From: DATGKG01 sp963851325
GTDB taxonomy: Bacteria; Desulfobacterota; Binatia; Binatales; Binataceae
NCBI GenBank assembly: GCA_963851325.1
Contig: CAWKOR010000001.1
Span: forward strand, 1,984,001-2,048,000
Length of the DNA stretch: 64,000 nt
Direction of reading: 5' to 3'
Below, piece after piece: positions 8,212-16,848 of this stretch. Each line of letters opens with the position of its first letter. Position 1 is the first letter of the stretch. The notes below the pieces were generated by a model that was not told where the DNA came from, ran no database searches, and saw only the letters and a program-made list of their open reading frames with translations. A program made the position numbers and the translations under genes.

Positions 8212-9921
8212 ATGCGAAAGGCAGGCCTCGAACAAATGCGACCAACCCGAACTGCGCTAAGCTTGATGCTCACCGCACTCGTCATCACCCTTGCTGCATG
8301 CGGCGGAGGCTCAGGATCGAGTATCAGCAAGACCACCGCCGACACTGACCCGCCCGAAGTGCAGCTTGGAGAGCGGCTGTTCCTGGAAACGCGGTTCGCG
8401 CAGTTTTTCTTCGCGAACTCCAGCGGCCAGGTTAACCAGCCTCTCGTGTCGGGCGACCCGGTCGTCAATTCCGTGCGAACCACCAGCGCCCCGCTTCCAG
8501 GGCCATTCGCCGGGCAAAGCATGAACTGCCGCTCGTGTCATCTGGTCGACGAATTGCAAGATGATGCCGGTGGTGGGGTACGAACTTACTGCGACTTCGC
8601 GCGGCAAAGTCCCATCTCGGCGCGCTCCGATGGATTGACCGCCACGCCGCGCAACTCGCCGCCGCTGGTCAATGCAACGCTCGCACGCAATATCCCGCCA
8701 CTGTTTCATTTCGATGGCGAATTCGCGTCGGTTGACGATCTGATCGTCAAGACCCTGACCGGGCGCAACTTCGGATGGTTGCCGGACGAGAGCGCGATCG
8801 CTGTCGAACAAATCGCGAGAGTCATCCGCGACGACGACGGCAAGAATGAGTTGGCGAAATCTTTTGGCGGCGGCGGAATTTCCTACGCGACGCTGCTGCT
8901 CGCGACCGATCCATCGATCCCGAAACGGCTGGTGCTTCCGCCGCAATTCCGCCTCGACGTTTCGACCGCCTCGGACGACGATATTTTGAACGAAGTGGTC
9001 GCGTTGATTGATGCGTACGTCGATCAGCTGCGCTTTTCGACCGACGACGACGGACTCTACAACAGCTCACCCTACGACGTGTTTCTCATCAAGAACGGAT
9101 TGCCGCGCAGTCCCGATCCGGGGGAAAGCGAAATCGCATACAGCCAGCGTCTGCTGGCCGCGATCGATCAGTTAAGCGACCCGGTATTCGTCACGCCGAA
9201 GGACGGCAAGTTCGAATTCCACAATGGCCAACCCTTTCAATTCGGCGCGGCCGAACTGGCCGGCTTGAAAATCTTCTTCACCCAACCCGCGACACCCGAG
9301 GCGCCGCACTCCGGCAACTGTATCGCATGCCACGCGCCGCCGAACTTTACCGATTTCAAAATGCACAACACCGGCGCCTCGCAGGTCGAGTACGACGGGA
9401 TCTTCGGCAATGGCGGCTTCGCGGCAATCAGCGTTCCCAACCTGGTCGATCGCAATGCCAACTTCGATCTGTATTTGCCACCGTCCCCCGCGCATCCCAA
9501 CGCGAGCGGACGATTCCGCACTGCGGCGATATCGACTAAGCCGGGCTTCACCGACCTCGGCGCGTGGAACATTGTCGGAAATCCCGATATCCCCAATCCA
9601 CAGCAGGCGCTGAGTGAAGTGTTGTGCGCCGAGTTAAACCTGACCGGCGCGGACTGCAATCCGGATACGTTGTTGCCGCTCGCGCTAGGCTATTTCAAAA
9701 CGCCGACGCTGCGAGACCTGGGGCAATCGAATCCGTACCTGCATTCGGGCGCAATGACGACGGTGGAGGATGTCATCAACTTCTACGTCACGGTTTCCGA
9801 ACTGGATCACAACTCGCAGCTTCGTAACGGTTCGATAGAGTTGTCCAGCATGTTCATCGATGCAGATGACGTCGGGCCGCTCACCGCGTTCTTGAATGCA
9901 CTTAACGAGGATTATAACTGA
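8212..9921 (+). CDS. Di-heme cytochrome c peroxidase / MauG-family lipoprotein
   Basis: The 569-residue protein carries two haem c sites, CRSCH at residues 106-110 and CIACH at 370-374, in the two-domain arrangement of the CcpA/MauG family. The N-terminus has a lipoprotein signal (ALVITLAAC) with mature Cys near residue 30, followed by a Gly-Ser linker, so it is exported and membrane-anchored, probably facing the periplasm. A third motif, LRDLGQSNPYLHSGAMTTVEDVINFY, is the usual C-terminal signature of this family. It reduces peroxide or oxidises a partner protein. It follows the small CxC gene under the Fur box, so expression should rise when iron is scarce. A hairpin terminator follows. Confidence 0.88.
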   Translation: MRKAGLEQMRPTRTALSLMLTALVITLAACGGGSGSSISKTTADTDPPEVQLGERLFLETRFAQFFFANSSGQVNQPLVSGDPVVNSVRTTSAPLPGPFAGQSMNCRSCHLVDELQDDAGGGVRTYCDFARQSPISARSDGLTATPRNSPPLVNATLARNIPPLFHFDGEFASVDDLIVKTLTGRNFGWLPDESAIAVEQIARVIRDDDGKNELAKSFGGGGISYATLLLATDPSIPKRLVLPPQFRLDVSTASDDDILNEVVALIDAYVDQLRFSTDDDGLYNSSPYDVFLIKNGLPRSPDPGESEIAYSQRLLAAIDQLSDPVFVTPKDGKFEFHNGQPFQFGAAELAGLKIFFTQPATPEAPHSGNCIACHAPPNFTDFKMHNTGASQVEYDGIFGNGGFAAISVPNLVDRNANFDLYLPPSPAHPNASGRFRTAAISTKPGFTDLGAWNIVGNPDIPNPQQALSEVLCAELNLTGADCNPDTLLPLALGYFKTPTLRDLGQSNPYLHSGAMTTVEDVINFYVTVSELDHNSQLRNGSIELSSMFIDADDVGPLTAFLNALNEDYN

Positions 9922-9928
9922 TTGACGG

Positions 9929-9961
9929 GGCGCGGGTGCGGCATGCGCATCCGCGCCTTTT
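9929..9961 (+). terminator. Rho-independent terminator after the di-heme gene
   Basis: A 12-bp stem (9929-9940 with 9946-9957, one G-T wobble) with the 5-base loop GCATG is followed by TTTT. It starts eight bases after the stop of the di-heme gene and separates that operon from the DUF72 gene. Confidence 0.85.
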
Positions 9962-9991
9962 CAGCATCACATCGCATGCTACGATTGCGCG

Positions 9992-10906
9992 ATGGGCGCG
10001 CCGGAATTCATGGTCGGGACCGCCTCATGGACCGACAAGTCTCTCATCGAGAGCACCGACTTCTATCCGCCCGATGTGAAAACCGCCGAGGATCGCCTCC
10101 GCTTCTACGCGGCACAGTTCAAAACCGTCGAAGTCGATTCGACCTACTATGCGATCCCGGCCGAGCGAAACGCCGAGCTATGGCGGGAGCGTACGCCGCC
10201 TGGGTTCGTCTTTCACATCAAGGCCTTCGCCTGGCTGACGCAGCATCCGACCGATGCGTCGCGACTGCCCAAAGACCTCAAGCAGATGCTGCCGGAAGCC
10301 GATCGCGCGAAACGACGGCTCGGTTTTCCCGGCAAGGACGCCCTCGATGCTGCATTCGACATGTTCTGGAATTCGCTCGCACCGCTCCATCGTGCGGATG
10401 CTTCGCAAGGCGGATCGCTCGGGATGTTGCTGTTCCAGTTCCCGCCCTACTTCATCTGTAAGAGTTCCAATATGGACTACATCGCGAGCCTGCCTGAGCG
10501 AATGCCGGGTGCGTCGCTCGCGATCGAGTTTCGCCATCGCAGTTGGACCGGCGAGGAGAAGCGGCGCGCGCAGACGCTGGAGTTCCTGCGCCGCAACGGT
10601 CTCTACTACGTCTCCATCGATGCGCCGGAGGATAAGTCGATTCCGCCCTCCTTCATGGATGCGACCGGCGACCTCGCGTACGTGCGATTTCATGGACGCA
10701 ACCGCGATGCATGGTACGGCAAGCATGCGACGGCGGCCGAGCGCTTCAAGTATCTGTACGCGGAGCGCGAGCTGGCGGAGAAGGCATCCCAGCTAAAAGC
10801 GCTCGGCGCACGCGGCGTCGAGCGAGCTTACGTGATGTTCAACAACTGCTACCAGAATTTCGGCATCTTGAATGCGACCACGATGTCGCAGATGCTGATG
10901 CACTAA
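9992..10906 (+). CDS. DUF72 domain-containing protein (YecE-like)
   Basis: This 304-residue protein shows the DUF72 TIM-barrel signature: FMVGTASWTDKSL at the start, KTVEVDSTYYAIP, VFHIKAFAWLTQHP, LLFQFPPYF, AIEFRHRSW, and YVRFHGRNRDAWYG. Family members are widespread cytosolic proteins with nuclease- or endonuclease-IV-like fold; the biochemical role is not settled. The ATG at 9992 is the family-typical start. A large overlapping frame beginning at 9922 is a shadow. It is followed four bases later by the GST gene, probably co-transcribed. Confidence 0.88.
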   Translation: MGAPEFMVGTASWTDKSLIESTDFYPPDVKTAEDRLRFYAAQFKTVEVDSTYYAIPAERNAELWRERTPPGFVFHIKAFAWLTQHPTDASRLPKDLKQMLPEADRAKRRLGFPGKDALDAAFDMFWNSLAPLHRADASQGGSLGMLLFQFPPYFICKSSNMDYIASLPERMPGASLAIEFRHRSWTGEEKRRAQTLEFLRRNGLYYVSIDAPEDKSIPPSFMDATGDLAYVRFHGRNRDAWYGKHATAAERFKYLYAERELAEKASQLKALGARGVERAYVMFNNCYQNFGILNATTMSQMLMH

Positions 10907-10910
10907 CACG

Positions 10911-11585
10911 ATGACGGCACGGCTCTTCCAATTCCGCACCAGCCCATTTTGTTCGAAGGTCCGCAAGATCCTCGACTACAAGGGGGTCGACTACGAAATC
11001 ATCGAAGTCGACTACCTCGAGCGCAAGGAACTCATAGCCGCATCGGGACAAATCATGGTGCCCGCGCTTACGCTGGATAGCGGCGAGACCGTTGTCGATT
11101 CCGATCGGATCGCGATGCGGCTGGAAGAGGCGTATCCCGAGCCGACGATCTTCCCGCCCGGACAGCGCGGACTTCATCTCGCCCTCGCACGATATATCGA
11201 TACCGCGGTTGAGGATGCCCTGTTCCGCGTCGCGGTTCCCGATGAGCTCGAGTATTTCCGGCGCTGCGGCGCCGAGCGCGAGGCGTTGTGGCGGCTCATC
11301 CGCGAGCGCAAGTACGGAGCAGGTTTCGTGGATCGAATGGGCGACGACCTCGAAGCGAACTGGAAAATCGCGGCCGAGGTTCTGGCGCCCTTCGAGGAGC
11401 AACTCGGCGCCGGGGTCGGCGCATTTCTCACCGGCCGCATCGGGCTAGCGGATTTTTCTCTTTATGGGCAACTGAGCCTGCTCGCGTTGAGCGGCGGCAA
11501 CAAGCTCCCTGCATCGATGCCGCATCTGCGCGCATTCTATGGCCGCATGGATCGCATCTCGGCGGCGCCCGAACCGCCCGGGTAA
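10911..11585 (+). CDS. Glutathione S-transferase family protein
   Basis: This is a 224-residue two-domain GST-like protein. The thioredoxin-fold N-domain has the active-site region TSPFCSKVRKIL (residues 10-21), the conserved cis-Pro in IMVPALTLDSGETVVDSDRIAMRLEE, and an all-helical C-domain from about residue 90. The Ser/Cys at the helix-1 start resembles omega or beta classes. GSTs conjugate or reduce electrophiles with glutathione; dehalogenase or isomerase activity is also possible. It lies four bases after the DUF72 gene and converges on the VanZ-like gene with a three-base gap. Confidence 0.85.
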   Translation: MTARLFQFRTSPFCSKVRKILDYKGVDYEIIEVDYLERKELIAASGQIMVPALTLDSGETVVDSDRIAMRLEEAYPEPTIFPPGQRGLHLALARYIDTAVEDALFRVAVPDELEYFRRCGAEREALWRLIRERKYGAGFVDRMGDDLEANWKIAAEVLAPFEEQLGAGVGAFLTGRIGLADFSLYGQLSLLALSGGNKLPASMPHLRAFYGRMDRISAAPEPPG

Positions 11586-11588
11586 GAC

Positions 11589-12032
11589 TTACGCTAGCTC
11601 GGCGATCGCGAGGTTCAGGAACCGGCTGAACAGCGCGCCGGTCGAATCAAGCGCAACATCGTAGAACGACGGAGTACGCCCATCCACGAATACCTGATGT
11701 CCCTCATCAAGCAGCGCATAGAGGACGCATACCGTGAGCGCGAGGTAGGGTCGGCCCTGCATCGGGCCGCGCAGCAGCAGCCAGAACAGCACGCCATATT
11801 CGGTGAAGTGCGCGGCCTTGCGCACCAGCGCATGAAGCACGGTGATAGTCGCTGATGATGCCAACGGGAAGAGCCAGCGTAGCGTCGGTTCGATGAACCT
11901 CGAGGTATTGAGGGCCGAAAACGTTGAGGTCGACATCGTAAAGATGAGCATTCCCCACAGCAGAACCGGCAGCCAATCGACCACCTTCGCGCTACGAGAG
12001 CCGTCAGCGGTTACAACAAAGTCATTCGCCAT
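11589..12032 (-). CDS. VanZ-like family membrane protein
   Basis: A 147-residue protein from the ATG at 12032 has four predicted membrane spans. It shows the VanZ motifs WLPVLLWGMLIFTMST, RKAAHFTEYGVLFWLL and LLDEGHQVFVDGRTPSFYDVALDSTGA. VanZ-like proteins are small inner-membrane proteins; VanZ itself gives low teicoplanin resistance, but most relatives have no known role. The frame continues upstream to 12242, yet that part falls in an IS-like repeat and has no family similarity, so I start at 12032. The insertion remnant directly upstream may have replaced its native promoter. Confidence 0.75.
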   Translation of the reverse strand: MANDFVVTADGSRSAKVVDWLPVLLWGMLIFTMSTSTFSALNTSRFIEPTLRWLFPLASSATITVLHALVRKAAHFTEYGVLFWLLLRGPMQGRPYLALTVCVLYALLDEGHQVFVDGRTPSFYDVALDSTGALFSRFLNLAIAELA

Positions 12033-12105
12033 TTGGAAAGGGAGGCCAGCAGATGTCGCTCCATACAGATTAAATCGGAAATCGGGCAGCAACGCTATTC
12101 CGATT

Positions 12106-12280
12106 CCGGATGCTAGCGTTTCGCGGGTGCAACCGGATGCATACGTAACACTTTCCGGTCGGTTGAAAGAAGGAACCGTACTGGCAGCGTTGCGCTCCCA
12201 GTCCGGTGGTTCCCTTGAATCGACCGGAAAAGTGTTACCCATGCATCCGGTCCAAAGTGTAACCTACGCATCCGGTTGAA
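12106..12280. mobile_element. Short IS21-like remnant (inverted terminal multi-repeats, no transposase)
   Basis: Repeats of the type GTGTTACC-ATGCATCCGGTT occur in opposite orientation at the two sides. The inverted copies are at about 12129-12157 (clear) and 12106-12120 (degenerate); the forward copies are at 12222-12250 and 12253-12279. Two repeats per end, pointing outward, with ATGCATCCGG cores, is the architecture of IS21-family termini. The 70-base centre holds no gene, so this is a MITE-like or deleted derivative. The family name is inferred from arrangement and remembered end sequences. Confidence 0.5.
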
Positions 12281-12376
12281 CACGCAAAGCGCCCCTACCA
12301 GGCAGGATTCTATTCCGGACTGACCGACTAACCAATTGCGACGATGTAACCGTCGGGATTCTCGTTCAAGGCGCGG

Positions 12377-13222
12377 CTAGTCGATGCAGTCGCTGGGCGT
12401 CGCGTTCGCGTAAGTGTTACCGAACCATGAACTATTGCCGCATCGGTTAAGGTCGAGCAGGTCCGCGGTTTTGTTGTTCATCGCCTCGACGCTGGTGACC
12501 AGGTTGGCGTTCGCGCTGGTGTCGATCGCGATGCCATACGGACCATTGCTATCCGCGAAGCCATCATAGATCTGGTTGGCGGAACTGATGCGTTTGCCGC
12601 CGGAGCAGGAACTGCCGGGGCCATTGCTCGCGCATCCGATGTAGACGCCCGCGATCGCATTGTGCTCGGTGTCGAAATTATCGATGCGAACTCCCTTGGA
12701 GCCGTCAAGCCAGATTCCGTAACTGCCGTTGCCGCTGGCTTGCGCACTTTCTGCGACGCTGTTCGCGCCGAGGCTGAAGTGCACTCCATAGGAGCTGTTG
12801 TTGGACGCTTGAAAATTAGAGAAGGTGCTGCTTTGAGCACCGTTCACCAGGACGCCGCCGGCGTTCCCATTCGCATTGAAGTTGTCGCCGCGAACATTCG
12901 AGGCGTCATCCTGGACGCCGATCGCAAATCCACTGATGGTCGCGTTCCCGCCCGCGAGAAACGAATTTTTGGCGCGCGGGAAAAACCGGATGCCGACCCC
13001 CGATCCGGCTCCTCTAAGATGGTGTCCGTTCAGGAAGACGATCGCCCGCGCATTGACGTCGAGGCAATCACCACTACTCGCGCTCAGATCCTGCGTCACC
13101 TGATAAAAGCCCGGCTTGCGGATCGTGACGCCGCAGGTGCTGATATCGGTCGCCATCGCGGGCGCGGCCGCGAATAGCGCAATCGCCACGGCGAGCCCAA
13201 ATTTAAGCCGGAGCCGGCCCAT
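12377..13222 (-). CDS. Secreted right-handed parallel beta-helix protein (NosD-like repeats)
   Basis: The 281-residue protein starts at the ATG 13222 with a strong GAGGGGG ribosome site about 11 bases upstream, although the frame is open further up. A cleaved signal peptide (LAVAIALFAAAPAMA) is followed by ITIRKPGFYQVTQDL-like strand and then short ~22-residue repeats such as VQDDASNVRGDNFNANGNAGGVLVNGA, NNSSYGVHFSLGANS and GNGSYGIWLDGSKGVRIDN. These are the turns of a pectate-lyase-like beta-helix. Paired cysteines (CASNGPGSSC) suggest an extracytoplasmic location. No catalytic residues can be assigned; carbohydrate binding is a guess. Confidence 0.8.
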   Translation of the reverse strand: MGRLRLKFGLAVAIALFAAAPAMATDISTCGVTIRKPGFYQVTQDLSASSGDCLDVNARAIVFLNGHHLRGAGSGVGIRFFPRAKNSFLAGGNATISGFAIGVQDDASNVRGDNFNANGNAGGVLVNGAQSSTFSNFQASNNSSYGVHFSLGANSVAESAQASGNGSYGIWLDGSKGVRIDNFDTEHNAIAGVYIGCASNGPGSSCSGGKRISSANQIYDGFADSNGPYGIAIDTSANANLVTSVEAMNNKTADLLDLNRCGNSSWFGNTYANATPSDCID

Positions 13223-13637
13223 GCGGGCGGTCCCCCTCTGATTTCGCTCGCTACCGGACTCCGGCTTCTTCCCCCAGATTCCGACCCGAACCGCAGGCCC
13301 CTCCCCGCTCGTCAAGTTCCCTTCCCCGAGTACTTGCCCATCTACTTCAATCCGCCTCGGCATCACCTTCGCGCTCCTGATACAATAAGTCAATATAGCC
13401 TACCATTGGTAGTCTCTGGATTCTTAGCGGGCCGCATCTGGTGTCCGGCACCCGGTGGTCTGGCTGTTGAAGTAAGGCGAGCGCTAGACTGAAATGCCTG
13501 GAGCAGTGGGGAAGTAAGGACCGTTTTGCAACGGTCCGCCCCTCTTCTTCCCCACGCCAGACGTAGTTGGATTGAGCAGATGTTGTGCCATCCTGCGTGC
13601 GGGAAACTGACTGGATTTTTCTTCGGAGGATTCGTCA
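13223..13637. other. Divergent intergenic region
   Basis: This 415-base gap lies between the beta-helix gene (minus) and zwf (plus). It must carry both promoters. The only clear element is the GGAGGA ribosome site before zwf near 13624. Open frames here have no protein-like composition and I call none. Confidence 0.5.
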
Positions 13638-15158
13638 ATGGCGATGGTGCTTAGCATTTCTGAAACACACCCGGCGCCTCCGTGTTCGATTGTGATACTG
13701 GGTGCTTCAGGTGATCTGGCGCGCCGCAAACTGCTGCCCGCGCTGTACAACCTTGAGCATTGCGGACAGGGTCTGCTGCCGGCCGAGACTGCGGTGGTGG
13801 GATTCGCGCGCACCCCGATGAGCACCGAGGAATTTCGCACTTCGGCACGCGAGGCGGTGACAACCTACTCCCGGCTCAAGGTCGAGGAGAATTGCTGGCG
13901 CAAGTTCGAAGACAAGCTCGACTACCTGGGGGGACTGGATCAACCGGATGGATTCAAGCGTCTGCGCGAGCTGCTCGAAAAGATTGAGAAAGCCCGCGGC
14001 ATCGCGCCAAACCGGGTGTTCTATTTTTCGATTCCGCCGGAAGCGATTCGCGATTCAATCGAGCGCCTTCACGAGGCCGGGCTGATTCGCGATTCGCGCG
14101 ATCAGTATTTCTCCCGGGTAGTGGTCGAGAAGCCGATCGGACACGACCTGCCGAGCGCCATCGAGATCAGCAACACGTTGCGCCGCTATCTTGATGAATC
14201 GCAGATCTTCCGCATCGATCACTATCTCGGAAAAGAGACGGTGCAGAACCTGATGGTGCTGCGCTTCGCCAACAGCATTTTCGAGCGCCTGTGGGGATCG
14301 CGCAATGTGAGCCATGTCCAGATCACGGTGGCGGAGACCGAGGGCGTCGGCACTCGCGCAGGCTACTACGATCATTCGGGCGCGATGCGCGACATGGTGC
14401 AGAATCACATGCTGCAAGTACTCACGATGCTCGCGATGGAGCCGCCGGTCTCGCTCGATGCCTCAGCGATCCGCGAAGCGAAACTCAACGTGCTGCGCGC
14501 GATGCGTCCGATCCCCATCGATGAAGCGGCGCGGTTGACGGTTCGCGCTCGCTACGGGGCCGGCACGCTCGATGGCAAGCCGGCGCCCGGCTATCTGAAA
14601 GAAAAGGGCGTCGCACCCAATTCGAAAACCGAAACCTTCGTCGCGCTCAAGACCTACGTCGACAATTGGCGATGGTCGGGGACGCCGTTTTTTCTGCGCC
14701 ACGGCAAACGGCTCCCGAAGCGCGAGACCGTGATCGCGGTGCAGTTTCATCATGCGCCCAAGCATTCTGTTCAACCGAACGCCAATCTACCCCCGAATGT
14801 CTTGATGATTCGGATTCAGCCCGACGAGGGATTCTCGTTCGACGTGATGGCCAAGCGGCCCGGCCTCGGCCTGCAGATAAGTCCAGTGCGGATGAACCTT
14901 CATTACGAATCCGAGTTCGGCAAGGACGGGTCGCCCGACGCCTATGAACGGCTGCTGCTCGATGTGATGGCCGGCGACAGCACGCTCTTTCCGAGCGACA
15001 CCTTCGTGCATAAGTCGTGGGAATTCATCCAGGGCATTCTGGATGCATGGAAAGACGACGCGCGCGTGCCGATGAGGGAATACGCTGCCGGTAGCTGGGG
15101 ACCTGACGATGCCGACCGCCTGATCCGTGCCGACGGCTTCGAATGGCTCGATCCGTAA
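13638..15158 (+). CDS. zwf: Glucose-6-phosphate dehydrogenase
   Basis: The 506-residue enzyme oxidises glucose-6-phosphate to 6-phosphogluconolactone with NADP+ (or NAD+), the entry step of the oxidative pentose phosphate or Entner-Doudoroff route. Residues 18-28 give the dinucleotide motif VILGASGDLA, and FRIDHYLGKETVQNL (His195, Lys199 region) is the substrate and catalytic signature. Length matches the family. Start at ATG 13638 is supported by GGAGGA nine bases upstream. It stands alone: no pgl, gnd or edd is adjacent. A long hairpin repeat follows the stop. Confidence 0.95.
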   Translation: MAMVLSISETHPAPPCSIVILGASGDLARRKLLPALYNLEHCGQGLLPAETAVVGFARTPMSTEEFRTSAREAVTTYSRLKVEENCWRKFEDKLDYLGGLDQPDGFKRLRELLEKIEKARGIAPNRVFYFSIPPEAIRDSIERLHEAGLIRDSRDQYFSRVVVEKPIGHDLPSAIEISNTLRRYLDESQIFRIDHYLGKETVQNLMVLRFANSIFERLWGSRNVSHVQITVAETEGVGTRAGYYDHSGAMRDMVQNHMLQVLTMLAMEPPVSLDASAIREAKLNVLRAMRPIPIDEAARLTVRARYGAGTLDGKPAPGYLKEKGVAPNSKTETFVALKTYVDNWRWSGTPFFLRHGKRLPKRETVIAVQFHHAPKHSVQPNANLPPNVLMIRIQPDEGFSFDVMAKRPGLGLQISPVRMNLHYESEFGKDGSPDAYERLLLDVMAGDSTLFPSDTFVHKSWEFIQGILDAWKDDARVPMREYAAGSWGPDDADRLIRADGFEWLDP

Positions 15159-15159
15159 T

Positions 15160-15334
15160 TCCTCTCCCGCGGCTGCGGCGAAGTCGCCAGCCGCGCACCG
15201 GGAGAGGTCAAATGACGACATTCATGTCGCCATTTGGGTGCGGGCCGGAGCGCGTCCTCGCGCGACGGTGGTGGAGTGCCACCTCCCTCCGATCTTGCGG
15301 CTGCGTGAACTCAGCCGTGGGAGAGGGCAGACGC
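15160..15334. repeat. Dispersed hairpin repeat, family C, copy 1
   Basis: The stretch after zwf begins with an imperfect palindrome: CCTCTCCC at 15162 pairs with GGGAGAGG at 15200, enclosing CGCGGCTG/CAGCCGCG. The segment 15236-15279, read on the minus strand, matches 38832-38874 at about 40 of 43 positions, and the last part (TGAACTCAGCC..GGGAGAGGG) also recurs at 38926-38951 in the same orientation. It may double as a terminator for zwf. Confidence 0.7.
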
Positions 15335-15964
15335 CAGATGCCGATATACTTCGGCATTCAGCGCGAGGCCGACATGGCTCCCGCTCACCTCGATGCTCTG
15401 CGCGTGACCGTCGCGCGCAAGCGCATGAGGATGGCGCACGATGCGGTCGTTGCGGGTGTATATCGCGGTCAATCCCACCGAGAGTGACAATTGATGCTGG
15501 GCGCCGAAGAACAGCGGCGACCCGAGCGTGATGACTTGGCGAACCGCGTTGGGACTTCGCACCGCCGCAGCTCGAGCGAGCGCGCCGCCCATGCTGTGGC
15601 CGATGATCGATACGCGCGATCCGGTGCTTCGATGCTCCTGCTCGACGCGCTCGGTAACTTTGCGGATCGCCGCTTCCGAGAATCCCGGATCGATCGGCAG
15701 TCCTGACCAGATGGGGCTGTATCCCGCGCGTCGAAGCCAGTTGCTCATCGGTTGCAGATAATCGTCGTTTGCGAGCAGGCCGGGAATCAGCAGCACCGAA
15801 TGACCATCGCCACGCGGCACGTTCATCCCCCAGAAAACCGGATCGGTAACCAGCATCGCGAACTCGATGCCGGGAAGGACTGCCTCAGTCAAAGCGGCGA
15901 CGGCGAAACGCGCGGCGGGATCATTCAAAGCCCTTCCCAAAGTTCTACGGACAGCTTGGCGCAT
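15311..15964 (-). CDS. Alpha/beta-hydrolase (lipase/esterase-like)
   Basis: The 217-residue protein has the alpha/beta-hydrolase oxyanion strand VLLIPGLLANDDYLQPMSNWLRRAGY at residues 57-82 and the nucleophile elbow GHSMGGALA with Ser124. An acidic residue in YTRNDRIVRH and a His in SGSHVGLALN complete a probable triad. The topology resembles PGAP1-like or triacylglycerol-lipase-type enzymes. No signal peptide is present. The start ATG is at 15964. Its C-terminal end enters the edge of the dispersed repeat downstream of zwf. The substrate is unknown. Confidence 0.8.
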   Translation of the reverse strand: MRQAVRRTLGRALNDPAARFAVAALTEAVLPGIEFAMLVTDPVFWGMNVPRGDGHSVLLIPGLLANDDYLQPMSNWLRRAGYSPIWSGLPIDPGFSEAAIRKVTERVEQEHRSTGSRVSIIGHSMGGALARAAAVRSPNAVRQVITLGSPLFFGAQHQLSLSVGLTAIYTRNDRIVRHPHALARDGHAQSIEVSGSHVGLALNAEVYRHLASALSHG

Positions 15965-15997
15965 GTGAGGTTTCGCCTCCTGAAGAGTTATCGCAGT

Positions 15998-16711
15998 TTA
16001 CTGCAGGAGCGGAACTTCGCCGCCCACGGTTGCGGTCGCGACGTACACACCGCGACCAAGCATCATTTCTATATTGTCGATGCGGGCCCATCGCGCGAGG
16101 TTGCTCCATGGCTCCGCCAGCCCTTCCAGCGAAGTGACCGACACCAGCGCCGCTTGCAGCACCATCAGGTTGGTCGGCAATGCCCACGGCCTGGCCCACT
16201 TGAGGCCCGATGCGACCACCCGCGCTCCGGGCTTGAGATGCCGAATGACATTGGCGACCGCATTCGGGGTGCGCAGGATATCGTGGGTGAAGTGAAACAA
16301 GGCAGCATCGGCCAGGACCGGAATTTCGGCTTCCTCGACGGGAGAGTTTATCAGGCTGATGTTTTCGAAACGCTCCCGCTCGCCTCGCGCGCGAGCCTGA
16401 TCGAGCATGTCGGCGCTCTGCTCGATGCCGACGATCTTGCCTTCGCGCCCGATGCGCCGCTCCAACAACTCAAAGCTCAGCCCGGTGCCGCATCCAACAT
16501 CCAGGACGGTTTCGCCGCCTGTTAGCCCCAGCCGTTCCACCGCGCGCCGCCGTACCGGCTCGATAAGCGCCAACTCGAGGTCGTAGAATCGGGCACGCCG
16601 CCGATACTGCTCCAGGGCGGCGAAGCGATTGGGCTTAGGCGAGGCCGCCGCCGCTGCAAAACGCGGAAGCCGTGGCGCGTATTCTGAAGTGGCATGCTGC
16701 TCGTCGTCCAT
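15998..16711 (-). CDS. Class I SAM-dependent methyltransferase
   Basis: The 237-residue protein has motif I ETVLDVGCGTGLSFELL at residues 67-83, the acidic loop IVGIEQSADMLDQARARG (motif II), and LKPGARVVASG (post-motif III). It is a Rossmann-fold methyltransferase of the UbiE/Methyltransf_25 type with no membrane segments; a helical N-terminal extension (RRRARFYDLELALIEPVRRRAVERLGL) covers the active site. The methyl acceptor cannot be inferred. It starts at ATG 16709-16711 and sits 33 bases upstream of the hydrolase gene on the same strand, so co-transcription is possible. Confidence 0.82.
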   Translation of the reverse strand: MDDEQHATSEYAPRLPRFAAAAASPKPNRFAALEQYRRRARFYDLELALIEPVRRRAVERLGLTGGETVLDVGCGTGLSFELLERRIGREGKIVGIEQSADMLDQARARGERERFENISLINSPVEEAEIPVLADAALFHFTHDILRTPNAVANVIRHLKPGARVVASGLKWARPWALPTNLMVLQAALVSVTSLEGLAEPWSNLARWARIDNIEMMLGRGVYVATATVGGEVPLLQ

Positions 16712-16848
16712 TGCAAGCTCCCGCGGCCGAAATTCGCGAACACCTGGAAGCTAACCATTCATCGCGCGTGAGCACATGGCGTCCCGTCGCGGACGTGACC
16801 AAATTGTCGCTTCTGGCCAAGGGTTCGGAGGACCGGCCGGCGCCGCCG

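Noticed and set aside
9922..10461. 179-codon frame directly after the di-heme gene
   Set aside because: It starts inside the terminator and overlaps the DUF72 gene in another frame; no family features.
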